Shown piece by piece: positions 51,296-60,392 of a stretch of DNA of 64,000 nt (positions are counted from its first letter, which is position 1; each line of letters opens with the position of its first letter). A program made the translations under genes and the position numbers. Source of the DNA: Sphingomonas sanxanigenens DSM 19645 = NX02 (GTDB lineage Bacteria; Pseudomonadota; Alphaproteobacteria; Sphingomonadales; Sphingomonadaceae); contig NZ_CP006644.1 in assembly GCF_000512205.2 (NCBI RefSeq), positions 3,838,520-3,902,519 on the forward strand, read 5' to 3'. Under the pieces are notes generated by a model. That model was not told where the DNA came from and ran no database searches. It saw only the letters and a list, made by a program, of their open reading frames with translations.

Positions 51296-52128
51296 CGATC
51301 ATCGCCTTCATCGGCAGCGTCTTTTCACCCTATTACAAGCTGAGCGGCCGTCAGCGGCCCGAGAACCACTGCGCCATAAACGTCTCCCTCAACGGACCGC
51401 GCGGCTCGGCATGGGCGATGACCGAACGCCCGTCAGCCCGCGTCCATCGTTCAGCCGACCATTTTTCGGTCGGGCCGAGCGGGGTGCGCTGGGATGGCGA
51501 TACGCTGGTGATCGATATCGCCGAGATCTCGGCACCCTTGCCCTACAAGGTGCGCGGAACGGTGCGGGTGAGCCCGGAGATGATCGGAACCACCGCATTC
51601 GCGCTCGATCCCGCCGGGCTGCATCGCTGGCACCCGGTGGCTCCCCGGGCGCATGTCGAGGTGGACATGAGCCATCCGGGCCTGCGCTGGTCCGGTGCGG
51701 GCTATTTCGATTCCAACTTCGGAGACGAGCCGATCGAGGACGGCTTCAACGATTGGCACTGGTCTCGCGCGCACCTGAAGAACGACGTTGCCGTGCTTTA
51801 CGAAGGGCGCCGGCGCGACGGAACGCCGTTCGATCTGGCGCTGCGGTTCGATCGTCAAGGCCGCTGGCACGACGTGGTCCAGCCTGCGCCTGCGCGCTTG
51901 CCGCGGACCGGCTGGCTGGTCAATCGTCAGACACGGGCGGACTCGGGAGCGGCGCCGCGCATCCTCAAGACGTGGATCGACGCGCCTTTCTATGCGCGCT
52001 CCTCGATCGCGACCCGGTTGTTCGGGGAGGATGTTCAAGCGGTTCACGAAAGCCTTTCGCTCGGCCGCTTTCGCTCACCGATCGTCCAGTCGATGCTCCC
52101 CTACCGGATGCCCCGCGCCTTCTGGTGA
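51196..52128 (+). CDS. crtC: Carotenoid 1,2-hydratase CrtC
   Basis: This 310-residue enzyme adds water to the terminal double bond of acyclic carotenoids. The opening [20 protein letters not shown] and [20 protein letters not shown] are CrtC signatures, with a beta-rich lipocalin-like remainder. The ATG at 51196 places the start 100 bases inside the crtD reading frame. No other upstream start is better. With CrtD and CrtF it completes a spirilloxanthin/spheroidene-type end-group pathway. The earlier genes crtE, crtB and crtI are not in the window. Confidence 0.9.
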   Translation: MPAHGPRFDVAVAPNGYAWWYIDATSADGAYGLTIIAFIGSVFSPYYKLSGRQRPENHCAINVSLNGPRGSAWAMTERPSARVHRSADHFSVGPSGVRWDGDTLVIDIAEISAPLPYKVRGTVRVSPEMIGTTAFALDPAGLHRWHPVAPRAHVEVDMSHPGLRWSGAGYFDSNFGDEPIEDGFNDWHWSRAHLKNDVAVLYEGRRRDGTPFDLALRFDRQGRWHDVVQPAPARLPRTGWLVNRQTRADSGAAPRILKTWIDAPFYARSSIATRLFGEDVQAVHESLSLGRFRSPIVQSMLPYRMPRAFW

Positions 52129-52263
52129 GGCATCGCCGCGGGCAGCGGCCGCCTTGTCCCGTGCGATCTCGCGGGAAACGGAGATGAGCTGCCATATGCC
52201 GATCGCGAACACCGGCACCGCGACGATGGCCATGTCGAGCAGGCTGAAATATTTCCCATCCAT
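52075..52263 (-). CDS. Small membrane protein coupled to bchO
   Basis: This 62-residue protein has one membrane helix (LLDMAIVAVPVFAIGIWQLI) and a polar basic/acidic tail. Its ATG shares a base with the bchO stop (TGATG), a strong sign of translational coupling. It also overlaps the 3' end of crtC on the other strand by 54 bases. I do not recognise the family. A small assembly or chelatase-associated role is only a guess from position. Confidence 0.6.
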   Translation of the reverse strand: MDGKYFSLLDMAIVAVPVFAIGIWQLISVSREIARDKAAAARGDASPEGAGHPVGEHRLDDR

Positions 52264-53150
52264 CAGGCAAACTCCCCAACGAACGCGTCGATCAGGGACG
52301 CAATGTCCTCCGGCTTCTCCTCATGCGCAAGATGGCCGAGACCGGGCAGCGGCACCAGGCGGCCATTGGGGACCATCGCAATAGCCTCCTTGGCGGTCGC
52401 AATAGGGATGGCGGTATCGACATCGCCATGAAGGAGCAGCAGCGGCGTATCGAGACGGGGCAGATCGCGCCTGAATGCCAGCAGATCCCAGTTCGCCATC
52501 ATCGTGATCGCGCCGGAGCAATGGGCCGGCGTTGCCAGCAACTGCTGGTAGCAGGCCGCGCCCGCCGCATCGATCCGCGATCCCGTGCTTCGGGCGAGAA
52601 AGCGCGCGGTTTCGCCGGGCACGCGCGCCATCCGCGCGAAAATGTGCGGCGCGAACGGATTGACGAACAGCAGCTTGGCCATGGACGGAAACAGCGTCGC
52701 GGCAAGGCCGGGGAAGGGGAGCAGCGCCGCATCCAGCCCGACGATCGCACGCGGCTGCGCCCGGCGTCCATCCAGCGTCATGCGGATCGCAATCGCGGCC
52801 CCGGCCGAATGACCGACGAGAACGGCGGGATCGAGTCCGAGCACCGTCATCAGATCGCTTACCGCACGCGCCATCGCCGGCATTGCCAGGCCCCCGCGCG
52901 GCCTCCCCACCGTGAATCCATGCCCGGGCAGATCGGGCGCCAACACGCGGAAGCGCGTCGCAAGCAAGGGCGCCAGCGCACGCCAACTGTGCGTCGCGGC
53001 ACCGGTGCCATGGAGCAGCAATAGCACGGGGGCACCCTCCGCCCCCATGATCTGGACATGCCAGCGCAGTTGGCCGCTGTCGATGAAGCGGCTGAAACCG
53101 CGGTTCGGCCAGTTGCGACCCTCGACCTCCCAGTTGGGCCGGTCGCTCAC
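52263..53150 (-). CDS. bchO: Mg-chelatase-associated alpha/beta hydrolase BchO
   Basis: This 295-residue alpha/beta-hydrolase-fold protein has a nucleophile elbow in VLVGHSAGAAIAIRM and an oxyanion region LLLLHGTGAATHSWR. BchO is found next to bchI and bchD in purple bacteria; its reaction is not settled. The GTG start overlaps the bchD stop as GTGA, supporting its choice. Confidence 0.9.
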   Translation of the reverse strand: MSDRPNWEVEGRNWPNRGFSRFIDSGQLRWHVQIMGAEGAPVLLLLHGTGAATHSWRALAPLLATRFRVLAPDLPGHGFTVGRPRGGLAMPAMARAVSDLMTVLGLDPAVLVGHSAGAAIAIRMTLDGRRAQPRAIVGLDAALLPFPGLAATLFPSMAKLLFVNPFAPHIFARMARVPGETARFLARSTGSRIDAAGAACYQQLLATPAHCSGAITMMANWDLLAFRRDLPRLDTPLLLLHGDVDTAIPIATAKEAIAMVPNGRLVPLPGLGHLAHEEKPEDIASLIDAFVGEFA

Positions 53151-54895
53151 CCCCGTTGCGCCCGGCTTACCGCGGCATGCATGGTGGCTGCGTCGGCGCG
53201 GGGCAGCGGCAGATAGCGCGCACCCATCGCGCGGGCGAGCGCCGCGCCCTCGGGTCGAGGTCTGGCGGATATATCGACGAAGGCCGCACCGATCCTTGCC
53301 GCACCGATCGCACGCGCCGCCGCGGTTGCGTCTGCCTCCGCCTGGCTGCGGACCGCACGGCCATCGGCAGCGATATTGCCGCGCCCGTCCGTGAGCACCA
53401 CGATGAACGGGGTGCGACCGCGCGCCCGTGCCGCTTCGGCAAGCGCACGCGCGGCATCGAGGCCGGCAGCCAGCGGCGTCCCGCCGCCGCCGGGAAGCGC
53501 GGCAAGCGAGCGGCGAGCCCGCGCGAGCGAACGGGTTGGCGGCAGCAGCAGTTCGGCACCCGTCCCCCGGAATGCGACGAGCGCAACCTGCGCCCGCTTC
53601 ACATAGGCTTCGGCCAGCAACAGTTCGACCGCACCCTTCGCTTCCGCAAGCCGCGCGAGCGCCGACGATCCGGAGGCATCGACGGCGAAGATGGTGACCA
53701 CCTCTTCGCGCGTCTCATATCGGCGGATCCGCAAATCGTCGCGCCGGATCCTGACCCGGCCCCCGCCCCCGCCGCGAAGCGTCTGCCAGGGCGCTGCGGC
53801 GCGCAGCGTGTCGATCAGCGCAAGCCGATGTCCCCCGCCCGGCACGCCCGCGCGCGCCCCCATCGGGCGGCCGCGCGCGCCAGACTTTCGCCGTTCGCCT
53901 GCCCCCCGCGCATTGACCGTTCGACCACGCCTGGCGCCACCCGCCGCGATCCGCGCCAGCATGTCCTTCGGCAGCGATGCGAGCGCGGCTTCGAGAACGA
54001 CATCATCGATCGGACCGGGTTCGCTGGGCATATCCTCGTCGCGCGCCCCGTCACCCTGTTCCGGCGGCGGCGGCGGTTCGGCTTCCGCTTCCTGCGCAGG
54101 GGCCGGGATCCGCGTTGCGCGCGGCGCGAGCACGAGGCGGGCGGCAAGCGCCAGATCCGCCTCACCGATCGATGTGCGCCCGGCCAGGCGGGCGGATGCC
54201 TGCGCCGCGCGCAGGGCGAACAGCGGCGCACGCATCGAGGAGATGCCAAGCGCGACAGCGGTGGCCGCCAGCGCCGACAGCGCCTCATCGCCAGGCGCGT
54301 CCAGAGACTGCCCGGCGACACGTTCGATGCCTGGCGGAGCGCTCTCTGCCGGACGACCGGCGATCGTCGTGACGTCGATCCAGAAAGCCATCCGCTCGGC
54401 CAGCACCACCGGCGGCCGCTCGTCGGGCTCGATGCCATCGTCGAGCGCCACCGTCACGAAGCGCGCATCCGCGCGCAAGGCAATGCCGTCGCGCTCGACG
54501 ACGACGATGCCGGTGTCGATCACCGCCGCGATCCTCGAGGCGACGGCGTCGGACAAGCGTTCGGCCATGGGCACGATCACCGCACCGCCATCGGCCTCGG
54601 CCAGGAGCCCGATCCGGGAGGTTGCGACGCCCCGCGCCAACGTCGCGGTCAGGTCGATGCCGCCGAGCAGCCGCTCATCGTCGATATGGGCGGGGATCCT
54701 GCGGATCGGTGCCCCCGCGGGCAAGCCCGTTCGCAACGCCGCGATCACCGCGTCGCGCAGATCGTCGTGCCCGCGCAGCACCATGCCACCGAGCCCGGGG
54801 TCCATCGCGCACAGCCGCGCTGCCACGATTGCATCGTCAAGAGCGTCTGGGGCGTCGACCGCGGCGTGCGGCGCCGCGACACCCTGCGTCGTCAC
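53147..54895 (-). CDS. bchD: Magnesium chelatase subunit BchD
   Basis: This 582-residue protein combines an AAA-like N-terminal domain without a functional Walker A, a Pro/acidic linker (about 285-310, EAEAEPPPPPEQGDGARDED), and a C-terminal von Willebrand A/integrin-I domain with the MIDAS motif in FAVDASGSSALARL. It forms the ring complex with BchI that drives BchH. The GTG at 54895 overlaps the bchI stop (GTGA). BchI and BchD look intact here, in contrast to BchH. Confidence 0.94.
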   Translation of the reverse strand: MTTQGVAAPHAAVDAPDALDDAIVAARLCAMDPGLGGMVLRGHDDLRDAVIAALRTGLPAGAPIRRIPAHIDDERLLGGIDLTATLARGVATSRIGLLAEADGGAVIVPMAERLSDAVASRIAAVIDTGIVVVERDGIALRADARFVTVALDDGIEPDERPPVVLAERMAFWIDVTTIAGRPAESAPPGIERVAGQSLDAPGDEALSALAATAVALGISSMRAPLFALRAAQASARLAGRTSIGEADLALAARLVLAPRATRIPAPAQEAEAEPPPPPEQGDGARDEDMPSEPGPIDDVVLEAALASLPKDMLARIAAGGARRGRTVNARGAGERRKSGARGRPMGARAGVPGGGHRLALIDTLRAAAPWQTLRGGGGGRVRIRRDDLRIRRYETREEVVTIFAVDASGSSALARLAEAKGAVELLLAEAYVKRAQVALVAFRGTGAELLLPPTRSLARARRSLAALPGGGGTPLAAGLDAARALAEAARARGRTPFIVVLTDGRGNIAADGRAVRSQAEADATAAARAIGAARIGAAFVDISARPRPEGAALARAMGARYLPLPRADAATMHAAVSRAQRG

Positions 54896-55857
54896 GCGTG
54901 CAGATCTTCCAGCGCGCGTTCGATGCGCGCGGTCGATCCGGTCTCGTCGAGGACATTGCGGCGCAAACGGTGGCGCAGCGCCAGCGGCGCAACCCTCGCG
55001 ACATGGTCGGCGGTGGCCGCCGGCGCGCCGTCGAAAGCGGCCAGGGCGCGCGCCGACCGCATCAGGGTCAACTCGCCGCGCAGGCCGTCGGCGCCGACGC
55101 TGATGCAGAGCCGGGAGGCCAGCGTCAGAACATCGTCGGGCACCGTCACCGTCGCAAGTGCCGCGCGACCGGCCGCGATCCGCTTCAGCGTCTTTCGTTC
55201 GGCGCGACGCCAGGTTTCGACGAAGGCCGCCGGTTCCCGCTCGAACGCATCGCAGCGCCGCAATATCTCGACCCGTTGCACAAGATCCTGCGGCGTCCTT
55301 ACCTCGACCGAAAGGCCGAACCGGTCGAGCAACTGCGGTCGCAACTCCCCCTCTTCCGGATTGCCGCTGCCGATCAGCACGAACCGCGCCGGATGCCGCA
55401 CGCTCAACCCCTCGCGCTCGACGACATTCTCGCCCGATGTCGCCACATCCAGCAAGAGATCGACGATATGATCCTCGAGCAGATTGACCTCGTCGATATA
55501 GAGGAAGCCGCCATGGGCGCGGGCCAGCAGTCCCGGCTCGAACGCTTTCACCCCGGCGCCCAGCGCGCGCTCGAGATCGAGTGCGCCGACGACCCGATCT
55601 TCCGTGGCGCCGAGCGGCAGGTCCACGAACGGCACCGGCACGGTGCCCTTGCGCGGAGTCCCGTCCTGATAGCCGGCTTTCGCGGCGGGAACCGGGGGCA
55701 GCAATGCCGCAAGCGCACGCACCGCGGTCGACTTTCCCGTCCCGCGATCGCCGAAGACCATGACGCCGCCGATCCTTGGGTCGATGGCAGCGACCAGCAG
55801 CGCGAGCTTCATCTCCTCCTGACCGACGATCGCCGAAAAAGGATAGGACACCCGCAT
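54892..55857 (-). CDS. bchI: Magnesium chelatase ATPase BchI
   Basis: This 321-residue AAA+ ATPase has the Walker A motif GDRGTGKSTAVRAL, Walker B with sensor residues LYIDEVNLLEDHIVDLLL, and an arginine-finger region near DRFGLSVEV. The ATG at 55857 (MRVSYPFSAIVGQEEM) fits the family start. Longer readings run into the neighbouring gene's promoter. A PpsR box begins 8 bases upstream. Confidence 0.96.
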   Translation of the reverse strand: MRVSYPFSAIVGQEEMKLALLVAAIDPRIGGVMVFGDRGTGKSTAVRALAALLPPVPAAKAGYQDGTPRKGTVPVPFVDLPLGATEDRVVGALDLERALGAGVKAFEPGLLARAHGGFLYIDEVNLLEDHIVDLLLDVATSGENVVEREGLSVRHPARFVLIGSGNPEEGELRPQLLDRFGLSVEVRTPQDLVQRVEILRRCDAFEREPAAFVETWRRAERKTLKRIAAGRAALATVTVPDDVLTLASRLCISVGADGLRGELTLMRSARALAAFDGAPAATADHVARVAPLALRHRLRRNVLDETGSTARIERALEDLHA

Positions 55858-55865
55858 ACCCGGTG

Positions 55866-55883
55866 TGTACCATGCGATGGACA
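55866..55883. promoter_or_regulatory. PpsR box between bchI and tspO copy 2
   Basis: TGTA-N10-GACA matches TGT-N12-ACA in full. It lies in the 50-base divergent gap, 8 bases ahead of bchI and 24 ahead of tspO copy 2, so it probably links both to PpsR control. Confidence 0.7.
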
Positions 55884-55907
55884 CTTCACAAGCACCGCAA
55901 GGATGAC

Positions 55908-56378
55908 ATGCCAACGCCGATCCTCATTTCAGCCGGCGTCGCGATTCTGCTCGGCCTGGTTGGCGGGCTGATGACCCCGATCGACGACTGGTACAAAAAT
56001 CTGCGCAAACCTTCCTGGCAACCGCCGAACTGGGCTTTTGGACCCGCTTGGACGATCATCCTGGGCCTTGCCGCGTGGTCGGCTGTTCTCGCCTGGGGGG
56101 CTGCACCGGATGAGGCGGCCCGCCGCACGGTCATCATTCTGTTTTCATTCAACGCGCTATGCCATTTTCTTTGGAGCCCGCTCTTCTTTCGCCTGCGCCG
56201 ACCGGATTGGGCGCTGGTGGAAGTCGTGTTCCTATGGGCATCGTTGGTCGCGCTGATCGTCGGCTTATGGCCGATCTCGCATCTGGCCAGCCTGCTGATC
56301 GTGCCATATCTGCTTTGGGTCAGCTTTGCGTCGGTGTTGAACTACACGATCGTGCGGCTCAACCAGCCTTTCGGCTGA
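55908..56378 (+). CDS. tspO: TspO/MBR family protein (copy 2)
   Basis: This 156-residue homologue of the 15530-16012 protein has five helices and the Trp-rich segments WYKNLRKPSWQPPNWAFGPA and FSFNALCHFLWSPLFFRLRR. AAGGA precedes the ATG. It is the last PGC gene at this side and, unlike copy 1, has a PpsR box directly upstream. The two are clearly paralogues but differ throughout, so this is not a recent duplication. Confidence 0.88.
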   Translation: MPTPILISAGVAILLGLVGGLMTPIDDWYKNLRKPSWQPPNWAFGPAWTIILGLAAWSAVLAWGAAPDEAARRTVIILFSFNALCHFLWSPLFFRLRRPDWALVEVVFLWASLVALIVGLWPISHLASLLIVPYLLWVSFASVLNYTIVRLNQPFG

Positions 56379-56499
56379 CGCCTGCGGACGCGCGCATCGA
56401 CGACGAGCACGGTCGGGCGGTTGGCCTGACGCATCATGTCGCGAAGGTCGGGCCTGCGGCGCTCCGCCAGCTTGGGGCCTCACCTGGGCGCGGCGGGGT

Positions 56500-57267
56500 T
56501 CAATCGAGTATCTGGAGATCGATGTTGCGAAACTCGATCGGGTGCCCCTCCCCCTGCAGGGCGATATAGCCGCGCGTCAACGCCAGGCGCCCGCCGGCAG
56601 CCGCGACCAGAGGCTTCGCATCCTCATCCTGCGGATCGAGTTCGACATTGGAATAGCGCAGCACCGGCTTTCCGTCGATGAAGTGGGTGATGATGCCGGA
56701 CGGCAGCACTTCGAGCTCCGCTTTGGTCCATCGGCCGGCTGCCAGCAGAGGCGCGTTCGAGAGAATACAATGGCGGGGATCGCGCTTGCCCTGGAACATC
56801 ACCGTCGTTCCCGGCGTGCAGAGGTTGCCTGAGGGTTCTTCGGTGGGCCGCGGCGTGGCGAGCAACTGCATCTCAAGGCTGACCGGAAAATCCTGGTCGC
56901 GCCGGATGGTCTCCGGCGGCTGGGCGTGGAACATCAACCCGGAGTTGGTCGCCTGCCATGGCTTGATGCCGGGCAGGGATTCGCCGAAGAGCCGGTACTC
57001 AAACCGAATGCGGAAGGCGCCGAGCGGCCGCTTCCAGAACAGATGGCCGAATTCCCCGCTAAACTTGGAATAATGGGCGTGCGATACCCGAATCGCGCCA
57101 TCCTGAACAATGAACATCTCGAGCGGGTCTTCGCCAAGCGCACGGCCGGTGATCTTCGGGGTCCAGCCATCGAGCGTCTTGCCGTCGAAGATGCGCTGCC
57201 ACGAGGGCTCGGGGGCCGGTGCCGCCCCAAGAAGCAGGGCGGCGAATGCGAGAGAATATGTCTTCAT
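56500..57267 (-). CDS. Secreted DUF1080 (3-keto-disaccharide hydrolase type) protein
   Basis: This 255-residue exported protein has signal MKTYSLAFAALLLGAAPAPE and a concanavalin-like jelly roll: WQRIFDGKTLDGWTPKITG at the N-terminus, ATNSGLMFHA in the middle and GYIALQGEGHPIEFRNIDLQ at the end. These are hallmarks of DUF1080. Some members cleave 3-keto-glycosides. It probably acts in the periplasm on sugars and is not linked to the PGC. It ends 121 bases from tspO copy 2 on the opposite strand. Confidence 0.85.
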   Translation of the reverse strand: MKTYSLAFAALLLGAAPAPEPSWQRIFDGKTLDGWTPKITGRALGEDPLEMFIVQDGAIRVSHAHYSKFSGEFGHLFWKRPLGAFRIRFEYRLFGESLPGIKPWQATNSGLMFHAQPPETIRRDQDFPVSLEMQLLATPRPTEEPSGNLCTPGTTVMFQGKRDPRHCILSNAPLLAAGRWTKAELEVLPSGIITHFIDGKPVLRYSNVELDPQDEDAKPLVAAAGGRLALTRGYIALQGEGHPIEFRNIDLQILD

Positions 57268-57388
57268 TTGGTGATTGTGCGGGGTCGCAAGCGGTTCGTC
57301 CAGAGCCGATGACCGGCCACCATGGGCTTCTGCGCGACGCGGACCTCGTCCGGTCCGGACCATCATCGGATCTGTCGTCGCAAGGCCG

Positions 57389-58270
57389 CTAAAGGGCGAC
57401 CGAGCGCCCATATGGCGGATCCGGATGTTCCGCGTCCTCCCTTGCGGTCCCGGCGAGCCAGCCGTCTTCGCCATAGGTGAACCGCGCGTGGTTGCCGCGG
57501 CGGAAGCCGCTGCCATCCCAGGCGATAACCTGCAGTTCGACCTCGTCGTGACGATGGGCGTGGATCCAGTTGAAGCTCTGCAATTCGCTGTTGCGTAGCC
57601 GCGTGGAGGTCGCGGTACCGGCCTGCATGACCAGCGCCGAGCCGGCGTTTTCCACCATTTTCCGAGCGGACTGCGCGTAGGTGCGGTGAAAATGTCCGGC
57701 CAGCGCGAGGTGCACCCCGGCCTCGCAAACCGCCTTTACCGCATCCCGGTGGCGGCCAACGGCCTGGCTCAGTTCTCCGCCCTCGCCGATCGGCATGGCA
57801 TAAAGCGGGTGGTGGCTGACGAGGATGCGCGTTTTCGACGATGCGACCGCGCGAAAGCGCTGGTGGATCAGGGCGATCTGGTCGTGACTGATCCGACCAT
57901 CCTTGATCGTCAGCGAGCGCGCGGTGTTGATCCCCAGCACGGCGATTTCATCATTCTCGAACCAGGGAGCGAGGTCGTTGTCGATGAAGCGCTCATACCG
58001 GGCCAACGGGGCACCAAACCGACGAAAGACATCGTATAGCGGGACGTCGTGATTGCCCGGCACGACCAGCGTCCGGAAACCGGCGGCGCGCAGCCGGTTC
58101 AGATACGCCGACGCCTCGCGGAACTGATCGACCCGCGCGCGCTGGGTGAAGTCACCGCTGACGATGATCAGGTCGGGTTGGCGCTCCTGCAGCCAAGCTT
58201 CGGTGGCGGCGACGATCCTGGGATCATGGGCGCCAAAATGCAGATCGGAAAGGTGCGCGATACGGGCCAT
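57389..58270 (-). CDS. Calcineurin-like metallophosphoesterase
   Basis: This 293-residue cytoplasmic enzyme has the metal-binding series of the calcineurin-like superfamily: HLSDLHFG near the start, IIVSGDFTQRA, VPGNHDVPLYD, ILVSHHPLY and GHFHRTYAQ. The order fits a cyclic-nucleotide phosphodiesterase/CpdA-like fold, but the substrate cannot be told. It stands alone between the DUF1080 gene and htpG. Confidence 0.85.
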   Translation of the reverse strand: MARIAHLSDLHFGAHDPRIVAATEAWLQERQPDLIIVSGDFTQRARVDQFREASAYLNRLRAAGFRTLVVPGNHDVPLYDVFRRFGAPLARYERFIDNDLAPWFENDEIAVLGINTARSLTIKDGRISHDQIALIHQRFRAVASSKTRILVSHHPLYAMPIGEGGELSQAVGRHRDAVKAVCEAGVHLALAGHFHRTYAQSARKMVENAGSALVMQAGTATSTRLRNSELQSFNWIHAHRHDEVELQVIAWDGSGFRRGNHARFTYGEDGWLAGTAREDAEHPDPPYGRSVAL

Positions 58271-58422
58271 CGTGTCTCAACGATAAAGTCGTACGCTGGT
58301 TCATCGGGTTTTCGCGCGCGTCAGATGCGCGCCTTCGTTCGCGCCGGTCTGCGCATGGGCTCGCCCGGTGCCGGAATGAACCGGCAACCGGGCAAGGTCC
58401 GCCTTTGCCGGTCAGGCCGGCC

Positions 58423-60303
58423 TTAGCCGAGACCACGCTCCAGAAGCCGCGTCAGCCGCCCGGAGAAGGCACGCGGGTCGAGGGGCAACTCCCCGTCCGC
58501 GATCCTTGCTTCGTCGAACAGGAGAAAGGCTGCGTCCTCGCGCAGCGCCTGGTGATCCTCGCCGAGTGCACTGAGCCTGGTGATGAGCGGGTGATGGGGA
58601 TTGATCTCGAGGACGGGTTTCGCAGCGGCGCCGAGCTGACCGGCACGGGCGAGCAGCCGCTCGAGTTGTCGGTCGACGCCATGATCCGGCGCGACCAGGC
58701 AGACGGCGCTTTCCGTCAGCCGCTCCGATGCGCGCACGTCGGTCACCGAGTCGCCAAGCGTGGCTTTCGCGAAGGCGATGAAATCATTGACCGCACTCGC
58801 ATCCGCGGGAGGCGAACGTTCGCCTTCGGGCAGCGGGATAAGGTCGAGATCCGCCATCCCCTGCGTCACGGACTTGAACGGCTTGCCCTCAAAATCGATG
58901 CCGGAGTTCACCCAGAAGCTGTCCACCTGATCCGTGAGCAGGAGCACCTCGATGCCCCGCGCCCGATATCCTTCGAGCTGCGGCGAGGAGGCCAGAAGCT
59001 GGGCGTCGGTTCCGTTGGCATAGAAGATGGCGGTCTGGTTGTCCTTGAGAGCCGCGGCATAATCCTTCAGCGATCGCCACGCCTCCCCCGACGACGTCGT
59101 CTTGAATCGCGCGAGGCCAAGCAGCGCCTCCCGCCGGCCGAAATCCTCGTACAGCCCTTCCTTCAGAACCGACCCGAAATCGTTCCAGAGCGCGCGATAC
59201 CGATCGTCATCATGCGACGCGATCTTCTCAAGCTCGCTCAGGACGCGATTGGTGACGCCTTTCTGGATGGCAGACAGCACGGGACTTTCCTGAATCATCT
59301 CGCGGGAGACGTTCAGCGGCAGGTCGCTGGAATCCACCAGTCCGCGCACGAACCGAAGATAACGCGGCAGGATCTCGGCCTCGTCGGTGATGAAGACGCG
59401 GCGGACATACAGCTTCATCCGCCCCGCGCGTTCGGGGTCGAACAGGTCGAAGGGGCGCGATCCGGGGACGAAGGCGAGCACATTATATTCGTGCAAGCCC
59501 TCGGCCCGATAATGGATGGTCAACGCCGGATCATCGAACTGGCCGGCAAGGCTGCGGTAGAAATCCTTATACTCGTCCTCGCCGATCTCGGCCTTCGACT
59601 TCGTCCAGAGGGCCGCACCATCGGCGATCTGCCGCGGCTCGGCATCCGGCCCGTCCTTGAGGAAGATCGGAACGGGGACATGACCGGACTGGTCCCTGAT
59701 CGTCCGCTCGATCAGCGAGGCCTGCGTGAAACCGCCGGCGTCCTCCTTGAGATGAAGCGTCACGCGGGTACCGCGCGCCGGTGCCTCGGAAGGGTCGATC
59801 GGCTCGATCGTGTAGGTGCCGAGGCCGTCGGACGACCACAGCGCCGCGGTATCGGCGCCCGCGCAGCGGGAGGCGACGTCGACGCGATCCGCCACCATGA
59901 AGGCCGAATAGAAGCCGACGCCGAACTGGCCGATGAACTGATTGCCTTCGACCTCCTTGTCGCTGCCCAGCCGGTCCATGAACGCCTTCGTTCCCGACCG
60001 GGCGATGGTGCCGAGCGCTTCGGCAAGATCGCTCTCGCTCATGCCGATGCCATTGTCCTCGACGAGGAGCCGGCGGCTTTCCGAATCGACGGTGACCGTG
60101 ATACGCGCCTGGGCATCATCGCCGAACAACTGTGGTTGCTGAAGCGCCTCATACCGAAGCTTCTCGCAGGCGTCGGCGGCATTGGAGACGAGTTCGCGAA
60201 GGAAGACGTCCTTCTCGGAATAGACGGAATGCACCATGAGGTGCAGCAGCTTCGCCACATCTGCTTCGAACGAGCGGGTTTGTGGTGCGGCGTCGGTCGT
60301 CAT
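58423..60303 (-). CDS. htpG: Molecular chaperone HtpG (Hsp90)
   Basis: This 626-residue Hsp90-family chaperone has an N-terminal GHKL ATPase domain with FLRELVSNAADACEKLRYEA, LVEDNGIGMSESDLAEALGT and GQFGVGFYSAFMVADRV, then the middle domain (YVRRVFITDEAEILPRYLRF; GLVDSSDLPLNVSREMIQES) and a dimerisation domain. It matches the usual bacterial length and looks intact. Confidence 0.96.
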   Translation of the reverse strand: MTTDAAPQTRSFEADVAKLLHLMVHSVYSEKDVFLRELVSNAADACEKLRYEALQQPQLFGDDAQARITVTVDSESRRLLVEDNGIGMSESDLAEALGTIARSGTKAFMDRLGSDKEVEGNQFIGQFGVGFYSAFMVADRVDVASRCAGADTAALWSSDGLGTYTIEPIDPSEAPARGTRVTLHLKEDAGGFTQASLIERTIRDQSGHVPVPIFLKDGPDAEPRQIADGAALWTKSKAEIGEDEYKDFYRSLAGQFDDPALTIHYRAEGLHEYNVLAFVPGSRPFDLFDPERAGRMKLYVRRVFITDEAEILPRYLRFVRGLVDSSDLPLNVSREMIQESPVLSAIQKGVTNRVLSELEKIASHDDDRYRALWNDFGSVLKEGLYEDFGRREALLGLARFKTTSSGEAWRSLKDYAAALKDNQTAIFYANGTDAQLLASSPQLEGYRARGIEVLLLTDQVDSFWVNSGIDFEGKPFKSVTQGMADLDLIPLPEGERSPPADASAVNDFIAFAKATLGDSVTDVRASERLTESAVCLVAPDHGVDRQLERLLARAGQLGAAAKPVLEINPHHPLITRLSALGEDHQALREDAAFLLFDEARIADGELPLDPRAFSGRLTRLLERGLG

Positions 60304-60392
60304 GGCAGTCGATACTCTCCGTGATGGCTATCGGCAGCCCAGATGGCGGCAACTCCGGACGCTTTCAAGCGCCCGGATCGGCACGCTGCTGC

